Assembly: GCF_030272615.1 (NCBI RefSeq)
Contig: NC_081411.1
Location: forward strand, 158,636,471 to 158,700,470
DNA: 64,000 nucleotides
From: Cryptomeria japonica
Taxonomy: Eukaryota; Streptophyta; Pinopsida; Cupressales; Cupressaceae
Reading direction: 5' to 3'
The notes below the pieces were generated by a model. It was not told where the DNA came from, made no database searches, and saw nothing but the letters and a program-made list of their open reading frames with translations. A program made the position numbers and the translations under genes. Positions 25,185 to 39,742 of the stretch are shown here, one piece after another. Position 1 is the first letter of the stretch; each line of letters opens with the position of its first letter.

Positions 25185-28100
25185 CATGTTGCAAACATTG
25201 GGATCTCTGGTGTCGTGTGTGCCCTCTATTTGTGTGAGGTGTATCGACCTTATGTGTATGCTTGTCCTCCTTTTGCATGTGAGTGATTGAGCAGATCTTG
25301 ACTGGTGTGTAACGTGTGTGTGTTCACACCTTGTTTTCGCCTTCTTGATGTTGGTGTTTGAGTGCTTATATGTGCTTTGTTTGTTTATTGATGTTTTGGT
25401 CTACGATTACTATTATTTGGAAAGAGAGTCGTATGTACCCTTCCTTAGTGAGTGTTGTACTCTTTAGACTAATCCGTTTGGATTGGTCCGTGCTTGTCTT
25501 GAGTCTGAAAGTGCGAATTGTGTTTGTTTAAAGACTATGATATAGCTTAATGATGTCCACTTGAAGGACTTGTATGGCAAATTATTGAATGCTTATTTTG
25601 TAGAAAATTGAATGATGATCACCATTCCTCTCTCTCTTTCTAGAAATTGAAATGATTAGGATATGTGTAATTATCTCTGATTTGAGTTTCTTGTCTGCAA
25701 AAGAGAAAAGGTTGTGATTTCTTGTACCCTTGTGTGAGCCTTATGTCGTCTATGCTTTTAGATCATTAATGGGCTATGGGTTTAAAAAAAAGGATTATTT
25801 TGGTTAATGGGAGAAAACTGTATGTGTATGTTTAAAGAATTCTCCATGTGTATCTCGTAGGAGTAGCATGATTAAATTCTACCTTAGTAAGGTGCATTGA
25901 TATGCGAATAGATGACTTATGTGAAACTGCTTGATTGGTAGAAGAGGTGTTAAAAGGAGCATGTTATTGTAGCTTCGAGAAAGTATTATGTGTTTTCCGA
26001 AAGATTGTTTTATGTGTTTTATTAAACCAAATTGATTGAAGATTATTTTAGCAAATGCTCCATTGAACTCGCTTTTGGGTATGTGGAATTACCTTAATGT
26101 GTTTAGAAAGTGCGAATGGAAAGCTTGTTTGATGTGCATGCATTAGTATGTTTATTTGGGTAATAGCTTTTTGATTATCTTTGATCATAATGTGATTTCT
26201 AATCGGTTGCAATTATGACTTGTGTCTATATTGCATTATTATTAAGTGAAGTGTTCTTATGAGGTCTTGCATTATCGGAAATATTGCCTCTCTTGATCTC
26301 TGCTTTGTTTGTAAACTAGAACCTCCTGTTGCAACCATAACTATTGGAAATGTTTTTGTTAGACTGATTGTCATCCTTCTAAACGGTAGCGAAATGAAAA
26401 CCATGTAATTAAATGATAGGCTTATAGTGGGAAATTTAATATTATAGCGTGATCTTGTTTGATCTTGCGTGACTTTGTAGGAAATAGTTTGGTTATCAAA
26501 CTCTCTTCCCTTCTCTTTGCCCAATCATAAGAATTTTAGAAATGGCATTAAAGAGTGCATTGATTTAAATATAATGTTTATAAAACATGTGAAGTTATGT
26601 GTTTGCTTTTGGCTTCATAGTGATAGATGAAAGTCTTAAGCTTTAGAAGTGAATTTGCTTAGCTAGTAATTTAATTATGAATGTTTAGTGAGATTTGAGA
26701 AAGCTATAGGAATGATGTTACTTCCTTATGTAATTGTGAATTGTAATAATTTCAGTACTTGAATCTAGAGTAAACTTGATCCAGTTAATTATGTAAAAAA
26801 GCGTAATTGGAATCTTCCTTGTATAGATGTTAGCGTACTGAAAAGTACTCCCCGTAAATGTGAATAAACCAGTATTGGTGTAATTGTGTGTATTGTAAGA
26901 AACCAGTGCGTATTCTATGTGCCCATGGATTGGTGAAGTAATCAACCATGGAGAATATGTTGCTTATGAGTATGGGAAACCATACTGTTTATGTGATGTT
27001 GCTTATTTGTTCCCTACTGAGTACCAAACCTCGGGTTGTGGGTAACTCAGTATGTTAAGGGGTAGTATTCGAAGCGACCGTTCCTTGAATAGTATGGATT
27101 GGCGTACGAGTAATGTCAGCGCGAAGCGACTTTAGCTTCTCTACTTCGAGGAATGATATAGTTGTACTTCTAAACTGTATCAAGGTGTACTCAATACTTT
27201 CCCTTTGATGAACCTATTTATAGGTTTATGTGTGTCAGCCTATTCCTCTTCCTTAATTGAGCATATAGATGGCAGTTTTTGAGCATATTGTTGGATTCTA
27301 TTGGAGCATCTGTTGCCTTGTCTTCATGAGAGGCGTGTTATTGTTCTTACATAAGTTGCCAACTGACCAGTGTTGGTAGACTTGTGGGTAGACCATAGTC
27401 ATGTATACCTCTGGCTTACGGGCGAGTATCCTTCTAGATATGTCGCTATGCGGGATGTGGCTTGCGCGTGCTTTTTCCGCGAGGTGCACTACCATGCGGG
27501 ATACGTCCATTGTGTGTTTTCTCCACTTGGGGTATTGCCATGCCACGTGACGACGTGATGCGGGGTGATGTCGAGGTGCACACCGCCATGCCAGGTGGAT
27601 AGTGTGACTATGTCGCACCACATGATGAGCTACTGCAATAGCTAGTCAGTTGTTCCTTCCTTCCTCGTTGGTGGCTAGATGTTAGTCACATAGTGATGTT
27701 ACGTGCAGTTGTGATATTCCTTATATTTCTTTGGGGATCAGTAGTTTATTTTACTTTGACTTTGAAGGTTTGGCCATGATCTTGTGATCTTTTGCACTTT
27801 GATTTGGTGTTGCAATTCCAGATTATTTTCTTACCTTATTGTTGGAATTGATGATTTATTATCTTTATTTCATCTGTACTTTGGTGGCTAAACTAGTTTA
27901 TCATTATTGTTTTCGGATGCTGGTCTTGTGTTGAAATGTGAAATTCCTCTCCAAGGACGTATGATACGGAATTGGTAGAGTGTGTGCGAGGAAGTTGTTG
28001 TAGGGAACCGTGAGGATGGGGGTATGTGAGGCTGTGATGCAGCTAGGATCCACTACCTACCTATGTGTGGTGACTATCTCTTGGAGGCTAAACACCTTAC

Positions 28101-28870
28101 ACAACAAGGGATATTCACAAAGGTCTTGTATGGAAGGTAGCACCGCTATGGTGTGCCTAGCACCATCGAGCCTTTGAATGAGATATTGGATATTTATGAC
28201 CATATTGTTGTTATGAGATCAGGCATAGAGATGTTGATCGTGCATGTTATCATTGACCGAGCATTAGACATGCTCACATGTGGCCTTTTCTGTTATGCAT
28301 TCCAGTCATGTGGATGGTTATTATTTGTATCATGGAGTAAATTGTGTTAGCTTGTCGCTATGTTATGGGACATAGTCTTTGGAAAGGTTATCTTATGCCT
28401 GGCAAGTGTAACCATTGAGTTATTTATGTTGCTCTTATTTCATGAGAGTTAATTTGGCTGTAGAAATTGATATTTTGAGCTAGTTCTATGTTGTTAAAGT
28501 TTATGATAAAGATGGATTGGTAAAGGAAAATTGATCTTATGGCATGTTTTTCTGTCATTTGTGATCGATGATTATGGTAATTGTTGTTTACCTCTTTGTA
28601 ATGTTTTAATTTGGTGTAATGAAAGGAAGGAATTTCCTGTTTCTCTGCTATGATTGTGGATGATTCCTAGAATATCTTTAAGGAACGTATGGTTTAGATG
28701 TATCTTGCCAATGGATAATGGCGTTTGTGAAGGATTTTGCAATTATATTTCATTTATTTATGGAAAGTTTTCTATGTGCAATTTGATCTTTGTTGAATGA
28801 GTTTCAGGGCTGATGCGCACGACATGTTCTTCATCTAGCCTTACGACTTCCAGGAGTAAGTCGGAACCTA

Positions 28871-28881
28871 GGGGGGGAGAA
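28871..28881 (+). promoter_or_regulatory. Polypurine tract of element A
   Basis: GGGGGGGAGAA lies directly before the TG of the right LTR, the expected site for priming plus-strand synthesis. Confidence 0.9.
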
Positions 28882-31800
28882 TGTAGTACCCCTACCCTAG
28901 TCTATCTCTAACCTTGGTTTAATCTTGATTAGTTAATCGTAATATTATGTTATAGTCAGATGCTGATATTACGCATAGCTATTGATGTGGTTTTCTCACT
29001 AGTTATATGCTAGTTGTTTAGTGTTTCTATTTCATGGTATTCATCGAGCTAACGCATTCATTAAGTTATTATATACGTATGCATGTATGATCGTTGGTTG
29101 CAGGAAATTTCAGGTACGAAGTCGCATGAGTGCGAGGTTCATCGTCACCTGGTTTTACAGGTTTGAGCATACCCTTTTTAATCCCTAGAGTCGGATTAGG
29201 TGGTCGTAAGACCTTAGTCAGCCTTAGTTGTGCTCCAGTGAGCATCGCCAGTCGTCGTCGGTAATCCCTGTTTGTTTGGGTTTGCGAGTCGTCTGTTTGG
29301 TTGACTTTCTCGATTTGCATACTTGGTGTGCATGGGTAATTTGGTTAATTAGTCCTTAGTAATTATTTGAGTAAATATGCGTTTGTGCATTGATGATTAA
29401 TGGATTAAATTGATTGAGAATTCGTTATGCAATTTTCGTTGTTAATGAATTGCCTGTTTTAAATTGGAAGTAAATTTGAATTAATGACTGTTTTTTAATA
29501 TTAATGCATTTATATATGCTGTTGAAAAGGAAGTGATAGATTTTATCGCCATAGAGTTAATTGTGTTCTGTCGGCTTATTTGAATCGAAAGATTAAATTG
29601 GTTTAATTGAGAAAATCGTCTTGAATTGATAAAGCAAGTTAAATTGTTAATAATTAGAAAAGGATTAATTTTATGAATTATTTGTAAATAAAAGATTTTA
29701 TTCCAAAATTAGAAATTGGGAGTCAACTCTTCCATATTACCCAAATTTGGGAAAATTTTGGGGGAGAGAAATTTTGGAAGGAATTTGGGGATTTTGGATG
29801 GAGAAAGATGGTTTTGGATAGCTGGAGATGGGGACTCCTCAGCAGATCTTGCCAAGAACGCGAGATCAGGTAGGATTCAATTCCCAATTTTAGTTATTGG
29901 TTAAATGGATATGGGAGTTGGATTTCATGTTTTTGATTGGTTTTGTGGATTAACCAGCTTGGCTGGAAGTGCTTTTGAGATGTTGTTTTCCTCTTATCGT
30001 TTGGGTGTTAAAACCTGTTTGTGTTTGGGAAAGAAATGGTTATCATCATATATCTTGTTTCCCAATACACAGTTCGTTTAAAACGAACTTGTTAATGCTG
30101 AACCTGTGTGTTTTATTAAAGAAAAATACATATTATTTTCGATCTATGGTTATATTGTTCTAGCGCTGGGCGTTTTGGTTCGAATCCGAGCTAGGCTTCA
30201 TCCTTGGTTATTATTTCGGACTGTGTTTAAAATAAAATTTATTTGTTTTTACTGTTTTGTGCTGGGCGTGTCTTTGTTTTAAGAAACCCGTGGGGTTGGG
30301 GTTTGGAGGCGGGGAGCGGAGCTCCCCCGCACCTCCTCCCCCTTCCCCCGCGCGCAGCCGTTCTCCTCGCTTCCCCCCCCCGTTGTGCTTACCTTTCGCC
30401 AGCAGCAGCCGTGGCTGCAGCCCACGGCGGTGGCCGCAGGGGCCACGGTGGCCGCAGGGCGTCGTGGCACCTGCGGGCACCACCGTGGCGCCGCCCACGG
30501 GGACCCTCATTGCTTGCGGCTGGGGTAGGGTTAGGGCACGGCCCGCCCTCCCCCTTCGCCTAATGTTTTTTTTTAATTAAGTTTTCGTTTAAATGCGTTT
30601 TTCGTTGGTGTTTAAAAAAAAAAGGGGGCATAGATTATTTTAAATGCATTTTCGTGGTTTTCAACGTAGTTTTAAAATGCGTTTCTTTTTGATAAGAACG
30701 TAGTTTTTAACATGTGTTTTTTTTTATGTATTTTTTTTATCAATCAAAAAAAAAAAAAATGCATTTGATTATTATATCATTTTTATGTAAGAGATTCATA
30801 ATGCTAAGTTTAAAGTGCTCTTAATTACGATTAAGAGGCAATATTTGGATCGATGTAAATTTGGATATTAAGTAATTCTATAATGAAAATTTATAAGTTA
30901 GTCATTATCCAAACTCATTTTGTGGCTTATGTATTTTTGTGGTTAAGTTCTAAAATTGATAATTTCGTCATTGAATCTAATTGGCTATATTTTGGTCCAA
31001 TCTTGGATTAATAAGGTTATACCATGTGCATTTGGAAATGAGTATCTACAATTGGATTTTCCTTACGTTATATTTTCGTGATCCGCAATTATGCAACTGG
31101 GATTGAAAGTATGGAATTGTAGAGGTCGATTTTAGACCGGTATGTTAATGTCGTTTGTTGGAGATTAAATGTATCCTTGTTTAAATTGCTTAATGGTTGT
31201 CTGAATTTGATTAATATGAATTGGTTAAAACTCTTCATGGCTTAAATTGCCTGTTCGATGCTTGAACCTTAGGAGTTAGAAAACCAAGAACAACTTATCC
31301 CTTGATGAGGTAGATAACTGTAACCTGTTTTTAGATCTTGTAGAAAACTTGATCGATTTTAATGCTTAAATCAATTTGAGAAAATATTCTCTTTTCTGAT
31401 TACTGCATTGCGGGTTTAATTTCTGTATTCGCCTTTAATTATGAAATGGCATGTTTTGTTTGTTTAAATAGCACCCTATCGTATGAATTGACTTGGTGTA
31501 CCTGTTTCAGTCCTCGAATGTTGAGTTGACTATGGCATTGTGATGTTGTCATAATTGGTCATATCCTCTTTGAGTGAGTCGAATAATGATTTGTGGTTAA
31601 CCTTAGTTGTCAGGTCTCTAGTTAGAGTGCCGTCAGTAAGTGATTACCCTTGAGTCGTGTTTGACCTGATGATTGTTTCTCTCTTCTTGAACTCTGTTTG
31701 TCTAACCATGTGTATTCCTTGGTTCGAGTTCGTCTGAGTTAGTCTAGTGTCGTATGGGAAAGTGGCTTTCGATTGGGGACCGCGCCCAAAGTGGCTGCTG

Positions 31801-33160
31801 GATAACCCGTCGAAAGTGAGTCTAATAAGTGAGAACCTAAGTAGAGTAGAAATTAATCTCTAATTAAGATAATTGTGCCTCACACATGGGACGAGTGCTA
31901 GCATAGACTCGACATGCTGTGAGAAGGCCTGAAATGGCAAACCATCTTCCTTGTCTTCACGAGAGGATGTGTGGGTCCACATGAGGCTTGGATGGGCCGG
32001 AAGTTCGGATTAGGTTGCCAGGGTTACCAGTGTATGGGCCGGGACCTATGAAGACTTGCCATGGTATCCATACCAGGTTGTGTGATGACACTTGTCCCTA
32101 CGTTCGCTAGTGTGTTGTCGTTTTGTCCTGTTTTGAGTACCGTTGAGAGTCGTCCTTTGTCTCTACCCTTGTGAGTGTCGGTTTCATGTTAGACCCTTGG
32201 GTGGTGATGGTTCAGTTTTATGGATGCCCTCATGGACTCTTATGTTATTAGCTTTGATTATGTTCAGCTGGATCCTGTTCTTTGTAAGGATCGTTTATGT
32301 ATTATTGACCGTTGTGGTCGTTGTATATTGCTTATGTATCGCCTTGATGGCTGGATTGTATAGTGTAACCTCTTGTACTCTTAACCTTATTATTTAGCCG
32401 AGGGGGTCTTGCAGTTGCGCAGACCCGGAGATGTAGCCCTTTAGGGGTGAACTCCGAGATCATTATGGTGTTGTGTGGTGTATTCTCTTATGTCTCTTTA
32501 TTCAGCTTTTTCATGTATGATTAATTTATGTAGAATGGTTAAGTGGATAATTGGAAATAACTATAAAGGCTTATATTCAGTTCTTTCTTGAATGCCATGT
32601 TGATTGAATGCCTAAGTGGTTCAGAGGATATTTATCGTAATGCATGTGTGAAATCGTCCTTTGAATGCAATGAATTGGATTATGAATGAATGTAACTTAG
32701 AGTAATGAATCATACTCAGTTGTTGTTAAGGAATTTAAATATGCTTGGAAAGATCTCTTATGTTATGATGTTATCCTAGTGTATTAGAATGTTAAATGTA
32801 TGGTTTGTAATTTTAAATGAAAAGCTTGAATGAGAATTATGAATGGATCTTAATGGATGAATCTTTGTTGTGATGTATATTTCCGTCCTTTGAAAGAAAT
32901 TATCCTGATTATGAATTATCTCGTTGCTATGATAATTAGCTTATTGGATTTATTGTGTGAGTTAAGTGTATTGTGAAATTTAAGTAATCTCGTTGGGAAA
33001 CTCTTTAGGTGATAGTTGATGAAGTCTTCCGCTATGTAACCTGAATCTTTGATATCTTGTTGCATCTGATGTGTTGTAATTTTATAAAAAAAAAAAAAAT
33101 TTGCACTCTATTCTTGTGTTTTGGCTTAATCCCTTCGGGGTTTCCTGGCGGGGCATTACA
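28882..33160 (+). repeat. Element A right (3') LTR, 4279 bp
   Basis: It is a near-identical copy of 20891-25169 with the same length and termini, including the GC-rich block at about 30296-30556. It is followed by GTGTA (33161-33165), the second target-site copy. Confidence 0.93.
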
Positions 33161-33165
33161 GTGTA

Positions 33166-33946
33166 TCTTTTTAATCCTTTCCCTAATCATCTATGTATAG
33201 AAAAAGAAACCCATATCATCTAGGTAGGCATCACAATTTAGTAAAGCAAGCAAGACTGCATAGAGTCATTGGACATTCCTTTCATACAAGAGACATGTAT
33301 AAGAAATGAATACTTATTTTGCACAAAATTATGATTTATAGAGGAGTCTAGGGAGAGGCATAGGTACAAGCATCTAATATTTTTAAGATTTCATGACCTT
33401 TCCTATATACAACACAAAGAGTGATTTAAATTCAAGAACATCATATTGCACTACCCACGTGATTAGGAGAAATGTTTGAAAATATTAGAATATTTTTTTA
33501 TATATTTAATAAATATTAGCAATGGGCATTTTGGAGGTCTTCAGAGAATTTTCAGCCCTTGAAACTTTATTCAATCCTTTAAAGTGTTACCGTAGGCAGA
33601 CTCTTATAGAGCCCAAGATACAACTCTTAGAGACCTTTCCAATGATGCAAATGGCTCGCAATTTTGAGTACTAAGTGGAAAGTTATGACTAGTCAAAGCT
33701 AGGATAAATTTTGATATAGATTTCTATGACCCTTGGAATCTCATGAACTAGTATGTGTTCAATTTCTAAATAGAATGGATCACTTTTAGGTTGTTACAAT
33801 TTTGTTCTTCTAAGCATATTTTGTCAATGTCGTCAATACTCACCAAGCATTGTAATCCAAAACCATAACCCGGATCAGCATGAATAAGACACCCAACCTT
33901 AACCAGAGATCCCAGTGTTTCTGACATGGGCTCTAATATCAAATAA
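33166..33946 (-). mobile_element. Partial interior of a second element-B unit
   Basis: This stretch aligns with 51776-52546, the PBS-proximal interior of element B. Shared blocks include CATCTATGTATAGAAAAA and AAGCAAGCAAGACTGCATAG. It lies outside B's left LTR, with a decayed PBS (plus ATGGGCTCTAATAT, 33926-33939) abutting that LTR. It is therefore an extra interior segment, making an internal-LTR-internal-LTR array. The homology stops within about 10-20 bases of where element A inserted. Confidence 0.82.
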
Positions 33947-36900
33947 TGTAATGCCCACCAAAATACCCTAGAGAATTAAAGCTAAACTACTCTAAAGAGG
34001 GCTATTTTTTTTTTGGTTTAATAAACTAAAGTACACTTAACTCGTACTAACGGCATGATTGGCATTGGTTAATTTAGTTTCCAACTTAATGTCGATATCT
34101 TTATCATTGGCTATTTACTAAGTTTTGCGCAAGTGGAATTCTCATTATGATACCACATCTATTTCCCTAGGGTACATTAACATTATTACTTAATCCCAAC
34201 AGTAACATCTACTTAATAACCTTAATTAACCCTCATTAGCTATTAACTTAGCCATTAATAACTACCATTGTCTATCCTTATCTATCATGAGCTATCACTA
34301 CCTATCCTTTGTTACCATGCAAATGCATAGATGCAATCTAGATATATGTTGCATCATGACATGCAACTACATGAACGTGGATGCAATCTATTGATTCCAT
34401 ATGCAAGATTATGCAACACTAGAAAACTCACTAACTTATCTATGTACATATGCAAGTACACAATTAACTACTCTTCATGATGGTTTCTACTAATCTCTAT
34501 ATTCTATATTATATGATGCAAGATTATCCCCTTTAGCCTAAAGTCCATTTGAGCACCGAATCCAAATACTCCTAATCCCTTAACCATCTCTTACCTATGT
34601 GAAACGTTATGCATCTATCATTATTAATCGTGTCCTAATGCATGATCATTAATTCCATTAACCTCTAACCCTATTTCTCATATATATAAATTTGCTTAGC
34701 ATGATCATTTACTATCATGAACATTACATGCACAATGTAATATCTAAATACTACCCTTTTATCCTTACATAATGCATAATATGTAATACATACATTTCCC
34801 TATCATTACATGCTTCATATGAGATTTATACTCCTATTATGATAATTTCTTTCATGCAGCCCACCTACATAATGCAATGGTCTATATGCCTTTCCTATGT
34901 ATTATTAGTATGAGATGCATGGTTGCTAACTTAAAAATGCAACTAAAAGAATGTTAACATTGCCTACACTTGATATGAGTCATTGAACCCATCTTAATTA
35001 TTTAACCAATGGATTATTACATTCATTACTAATAATATGATTTCAGCCATGCATCTTATTTAATTTTTATAGTGTTAATCTAAGGTTCATTGCCACATAA
35101 TGTTTTAGTACAACTACACATGATTTTAGCTATGTTTCTATTCCAGTTTCCATTCCACTCTTCTAAGATTCTTGCATAATATTTCTAACCACTAATTTGA
35201 TTTCCACTACCTAAAAATGCTACTAACACATTGTCATGGTTCTAAGTTTTCTTCCAACATCAATGTAGCATAATAGAATCAACTTAAGAATCAATGCCTC
35301 ATTCCAACAAGAACATAAACAATACATTATATACATTGCATATCAAAGTCATTTAATGATTACATTTCTTGTCCAATACTAACATGAGCATGAGTACGCT
35401 ATGATTAGAGCTCATCACATAGTTCTTCAACGTGAGCATAGATCACCAAGTGTAAATACAAATAATCACCTACAACTATCACAAATGTTTACATCACATT
35501 TACTCGATCATCAATTACATCAAGAGTTTCATCCTTTCAAGTCTATGATTACTAATACATATATATGTTACCATAAATATCCTAAGCCATCAAGATGAAG
35601 ATACAATCCACGCATGGGGAGAAGAACACCAGCCAAGAAGGAAAAATCCCAATGGTAAAAAGCACCAACCACCCGACCAATGTGGAACCTACAAGGAATC
35701 ACCCACCATGCTAGGAAATAATGTAAGGTCCCAACACACACTCTACATCTAGGTTGATGCTCAAAGCCAAAGGAAAAGACTACCACAAGACACTCATTCA
35801 TGAAACAAACACAACCAAGTAAAATAAGAAACTCCTAGAGGCTATCAACAATAAGGTATAGATGTAATGCAAAATAGCAAGGGATCACATGTAGGAGTGG
35901 AGTGTCATCACATTTCATCCATAAAACACATAACATAGGCACTAGCTTGATGGAGATGTGGAGTCATCTCAACCTATGAGAGACTAAGGGAGATTAGCCT
36001 ACCATATTCACGGCCTTCTCATGCTTATCCTAAAATATCCTCCCTAGAACTAAGTCATGAGGCACAAATAAATTTATTATCTTATTAATAAACCTATCTA
36101 CCCATCCCATGTTCATTTTTAGGTTATCACTTGTTTACAATGCAAGGTAAAACCCCCTTGTGCCCCAACGGTCTAGACTTCATGTATCCTTACAAGGAAC
36201 CTCATGATAGTCCATCTCTCACGACCCCAGTCATCACAAGGAATCCCACTCCCCCAAAACATGAACGAATACAACAAGGAAAATATGCCCAAGAGGTCCT
36301 AAAACAAGTATGCAAATCTTGAAATGAAATTCATAGCATGCAGCCCAAAAACTCACACATAAGCATAAACATGAACAATGCAACAACAATAAGGAAAACA
36401 AAAAGAGGAGCCTCTTAGAATGCAATATAAATAAAAGGGCCACACACAAGACCATCATAATCTTCTGCCAAACATAGAAACAACATCACAACAAGGTCAT
36501 TCACTTGTTGGAAATAAAACATCAGGGTGCAGCCTTCTCTCATGGAAATCTCAACATGAGAGGAACCAATAAAACCACAACATGAAGATCAGAAGTTCAT
36601 ATACCATCATAAAAGCTCAAATATGAATAAGATAAATTTTGGAAGAGAATAACTAATAATCAACTAGCCTCTCATACGAAGAACAATATGGAAAAAAAAT
36701 CAATTCAAATAAGCAACATACATGAAAACTTTGTAAATACACAGTCATAGTGTTTTGGTCATATCTCAAAAACCCATATCCTCAATTTCATGATTTTTAC
36801 ATAGATTTAGAAGACTTTAATTAAAAAAAAAACCCAATTAAATTAGCGCAAATTCAGTTTCTACGTTTTGAGATATGTTCATCAGAATGCTGTAGACCTG

Positions 36901-38550
36901 AACATGAGAGCAGCAAATCGCGACAAGAAAATGAAATTTTGGATTTAGCTAAATGACTCGGTAACATAGACATAGAATTGCCCAAATTAGATCAACACTT
37001 AGAAAGAGACCCAAATGAAATAGACCAAGTGTGGTGAAGGTTAACATCTAGAAAATCTCACTCCTAACAAACCATGAACAATCAGCAACTCTCATAGAGT
37101 GTAAATTCCAACAATAACAACTTCAGCACTCTCACACAACAATATCAAACACTCCCAAAAGAAAGACACCAATCAAGGAAGCCCAAAACTATAACCATGA
37201 TTGCATAGGAAGGAAAAGGCATTTCCATTGTCATGAATGGCACCCATAAGAAAAATATGTAGCATCAAACCATACAATATGCACAATAAAATTAAACTCC
37301 TTAATCTAATAATACTCTATTGTAAACGATATTCTATGTAAAGAAATGTTCAATACTACCCTATATCTTTCAAGAAAACACAGGCACGGAGAAGACACAT
37401 GTAATTTCACAAATTTGAATAAAAATAAAACAAATGACAAAAATCCCACCTCAACCCTGTGTGATGGAAGGCAAGAGATTGATGAAGAGTTTTCCCCCAA
37501 GTCCTCCAGCGATCTAGGAAAGCAAAGCCAAGACCAAGCTCTAAAAATCAAACCAAGAAGTTGTTAAGCCAAAAACATTTCTTGTAGAGAGGAAGAAGAA
37601 GAGCCCCCAAAAATATCATGACAACAACATAAAAAGTAAAGGCAATTAATCCAAAACCCTAGCCTCTCTTCTAGCCAATGAGATTATTTCATTTGAAATA
37701 TATCTCATCCCAAATCTTATGGTTAGATAATATATTTTTCCCATTGACTTTTTCAATAAAATTTAAAAACAAAGAAGATAATAATATAATATTTCAACAC
37801 ATTATTATGAATGGGGAGGTATTTTATATTAATTTAACCTATAATTTTATTTCCCCCTTATATAATATTAAAGCAACGATAGATATAAATGAAAATGTAA
37901 ATTAATTAAATAAATCAAGGAGGTGTTATGAATAAATTACCAAGTCCCCCAAAACTATATTAAATAAGATTAATTTAAACACTAAATAAAATAAATTATA
38001 AACAACAAATAAATAAATAAATTAACTGCAAACATTAAATATCAAATGAACCCCAAGGCAATATAGAGTAATAAACATTAAACACTAAATGAATATGGTA
38101 AGTTATAAACAATAACTCAACTCCTATAAATAAAATATTAATTTTCAAATAAATGAACCAAATTCTCAAATATCAAATAAACAATAGATATTAAATAAAG
38201 CTTAAAGAAACCTTAATATCCAAAAACCATTGAGTCTAATACATCAAAATACACATAATAATCATATAATCATAAATTGATATTAAGGTAATTAATTTAA
38301 CATTATTGATCACATAAATGACCACAAACTCATTCCACATACTCACATACCAAGGTGACCAAGCTAACTTGGTGATTAATGTCAACACCGATGACACACG
38401 CAAGTGAACACATAGACCTAGAGTGTGTAAGGGGAAACAACATCATCTCCGGAGCCACATATTACCATTGGGAAAGGACACACTCGCACCTGTAAGGCCA
38501 GGGGAGCTCGCACCTAGGAATCCAGGAGGAATAGATGTCCAATACCTACA
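33947..38550 (-). repeat. Element B left (3') LTR, part 1
   Basis: It begins TGTAATGCCCACC and aligns throughout with 52547-57117 of the right LTR. It is interrupted at 38550 by element C. Open frames inside, such as 35568-35801 minus and 37346-37567 plus, have counterparts in the other LTR but no known domain. Confidence 0.87.
38546..38550. repeat. Target-site duplication CTACA of element C (left copy)
   Basis: CTACA precedes element C and CTATA (47967-47971) follows it; they differ by one base. The undisturbed site in B's other LTR reads ACCTACAAGTCCTG at about 57115, confirming the empty site. Confidence 0.85.
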
Positions 38551-39742
38551 TGTTAGGCCCAATATGGAAAGCTAATGTATTGAGAGGGGAGGGGTGAATC
38601 AGTACTTCAAATTCTTTTATCAACAATATCTTCATTGTTATGTATAAACCACACTCTGTTGTAACATAACATAAAGCTAAAACAAATAAATAACAATCAT
38701 ACATGATTCACTCCATAACACATATATTTTGGTTACTTAGAAACTCTTGGTTAGAGAGAAAAACTGCAGTGGGGATGACACCCACAACTGCACTACTACA
38801 ATAAAAAAGAGTGCTCAGTTAGAGCTACATGTTTAGCTATTTCTGATAGCTTACCCTATTAGGAGTATCAAGATCTTTAGATCTACCTTGCTAAAGGATT
38901 TTACAACACTTAAACTAAATGTTGCACCTAGTTAAAGGCTTTACAATTTATAGACTTTGTTAGAGTCTTTTACCCTATTAAAGGTTTCTCTTACAACTTC
39001 AAAATATTACAATAAAATCTTTACAAATATATGCAACTTTACATCTGAAATGTTATAGCAGATTCTATGTGCTCAAAATGAGATTACCTTGCTTATAGCA
39101 TACCTCGGTAACCCTTAAAGTAACTCGGTAAACCCTTCTGTTTACTCTGTTCTTTGACTGTTCTCTAAAATCCTTCTCGGTGACCTCTGTGTCTCTGTAA
39201 CAGTCATAACACTTAATGCTTCCTTATGTATCGCACATGTCTAGCTTCATACACCTCTATATCTCTCTCTTTGTCCTCATTTTATCCTTAATCCATGTTG
39301 TATAAATAGATCTCTTATGTCGGTGATCAAGTTCATTGCTTCAATCTTACAAACATGATTTATCGAATGAATAACCATACAAAATATTTCATTGGTTAGA
39401 TGACCTCAAAATCATACACAATCTTTAAGTGCAATTTCCAATGTGATAACGGTTCTATGTTCCTCGATCTTATAACATGTTTCCACATGTGTGTCTAGGT
39501 TCAGTGAATCTGGTAACCCGTTTCACTCGGTGTATATCAACTCGGTGTATCATTGTTTATGCTCGGTAGACATGGAATGTTACTCGGTAGACAGCTCGGT
39601 GAATACTGGGCACTGTGATTACTTTCTTCTATAATCAAATGGTCTGTGCACACCAACTGAATGTTTCGGTAGTAGTAACCGACTAGAGCATATAGAATGA
39701 CTTTGCATATAAAACTAATGGCAACTATAATAAGTAGTAACA
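38551..39742 (-). repeat. Element C 3' LTR (left on plus strand)
   Basis: It begins TGTTAGGCCC and ends AGTAGTAACA. It aligns along its length with 46787-47966; the right copy lacks a short segment near 47838. It is followed by ATCTTGCCTTTT, the complement of a purine tract. Confidence 0.92.

Larger units (their letters stand above)
25170..28881 (+). other. Element A interior, 3.7 kb, non-coding
   Basis: It runs from the PBS to the PPT. The longest frames are about 100 codons and carry no retroviral motifs. The PPT-proximal stretch contains CTTCCAGGAGTAAGTCG, shared with element B, so this part is conserved between families and may be needed for packaging or priming. Confidence 0.8.
20891..33160 (+). 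mobile_element. Element A: intact 12.27-kb LARD (non-coding LTR retrotransposon)
   Basis: Two LTRs of exactly 4279 bp enclose a 3712-bp interior. All structural signals are present: TG...CA LTR ends, a tRNA-type PBS three bases after the left LTR, a G-rich PPT directly before the right LTR, and a perfect GTGTA target duplication. No gag, protease, integrase, RT or RNase H motif was found in any frame. LTRs near 4.4 kb with a non-coding interior near 3.5 kb define the LARD class first described in Triticeae. By hand I count about 18 differences in the first 1.7 kb of the LTR pair, near 1%, so this is the youngest large insertion here. It must depend on a coding partner element elsewhere. Confidence 0.93.

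Noticed and set aside
35401-35801. Frames of 65-90 codons recurring at 54000-54400
   Set aside because: They recur because both lie in the LTRs of element B. There is no domain and substitutions are not biased to synonymous positions by eye.
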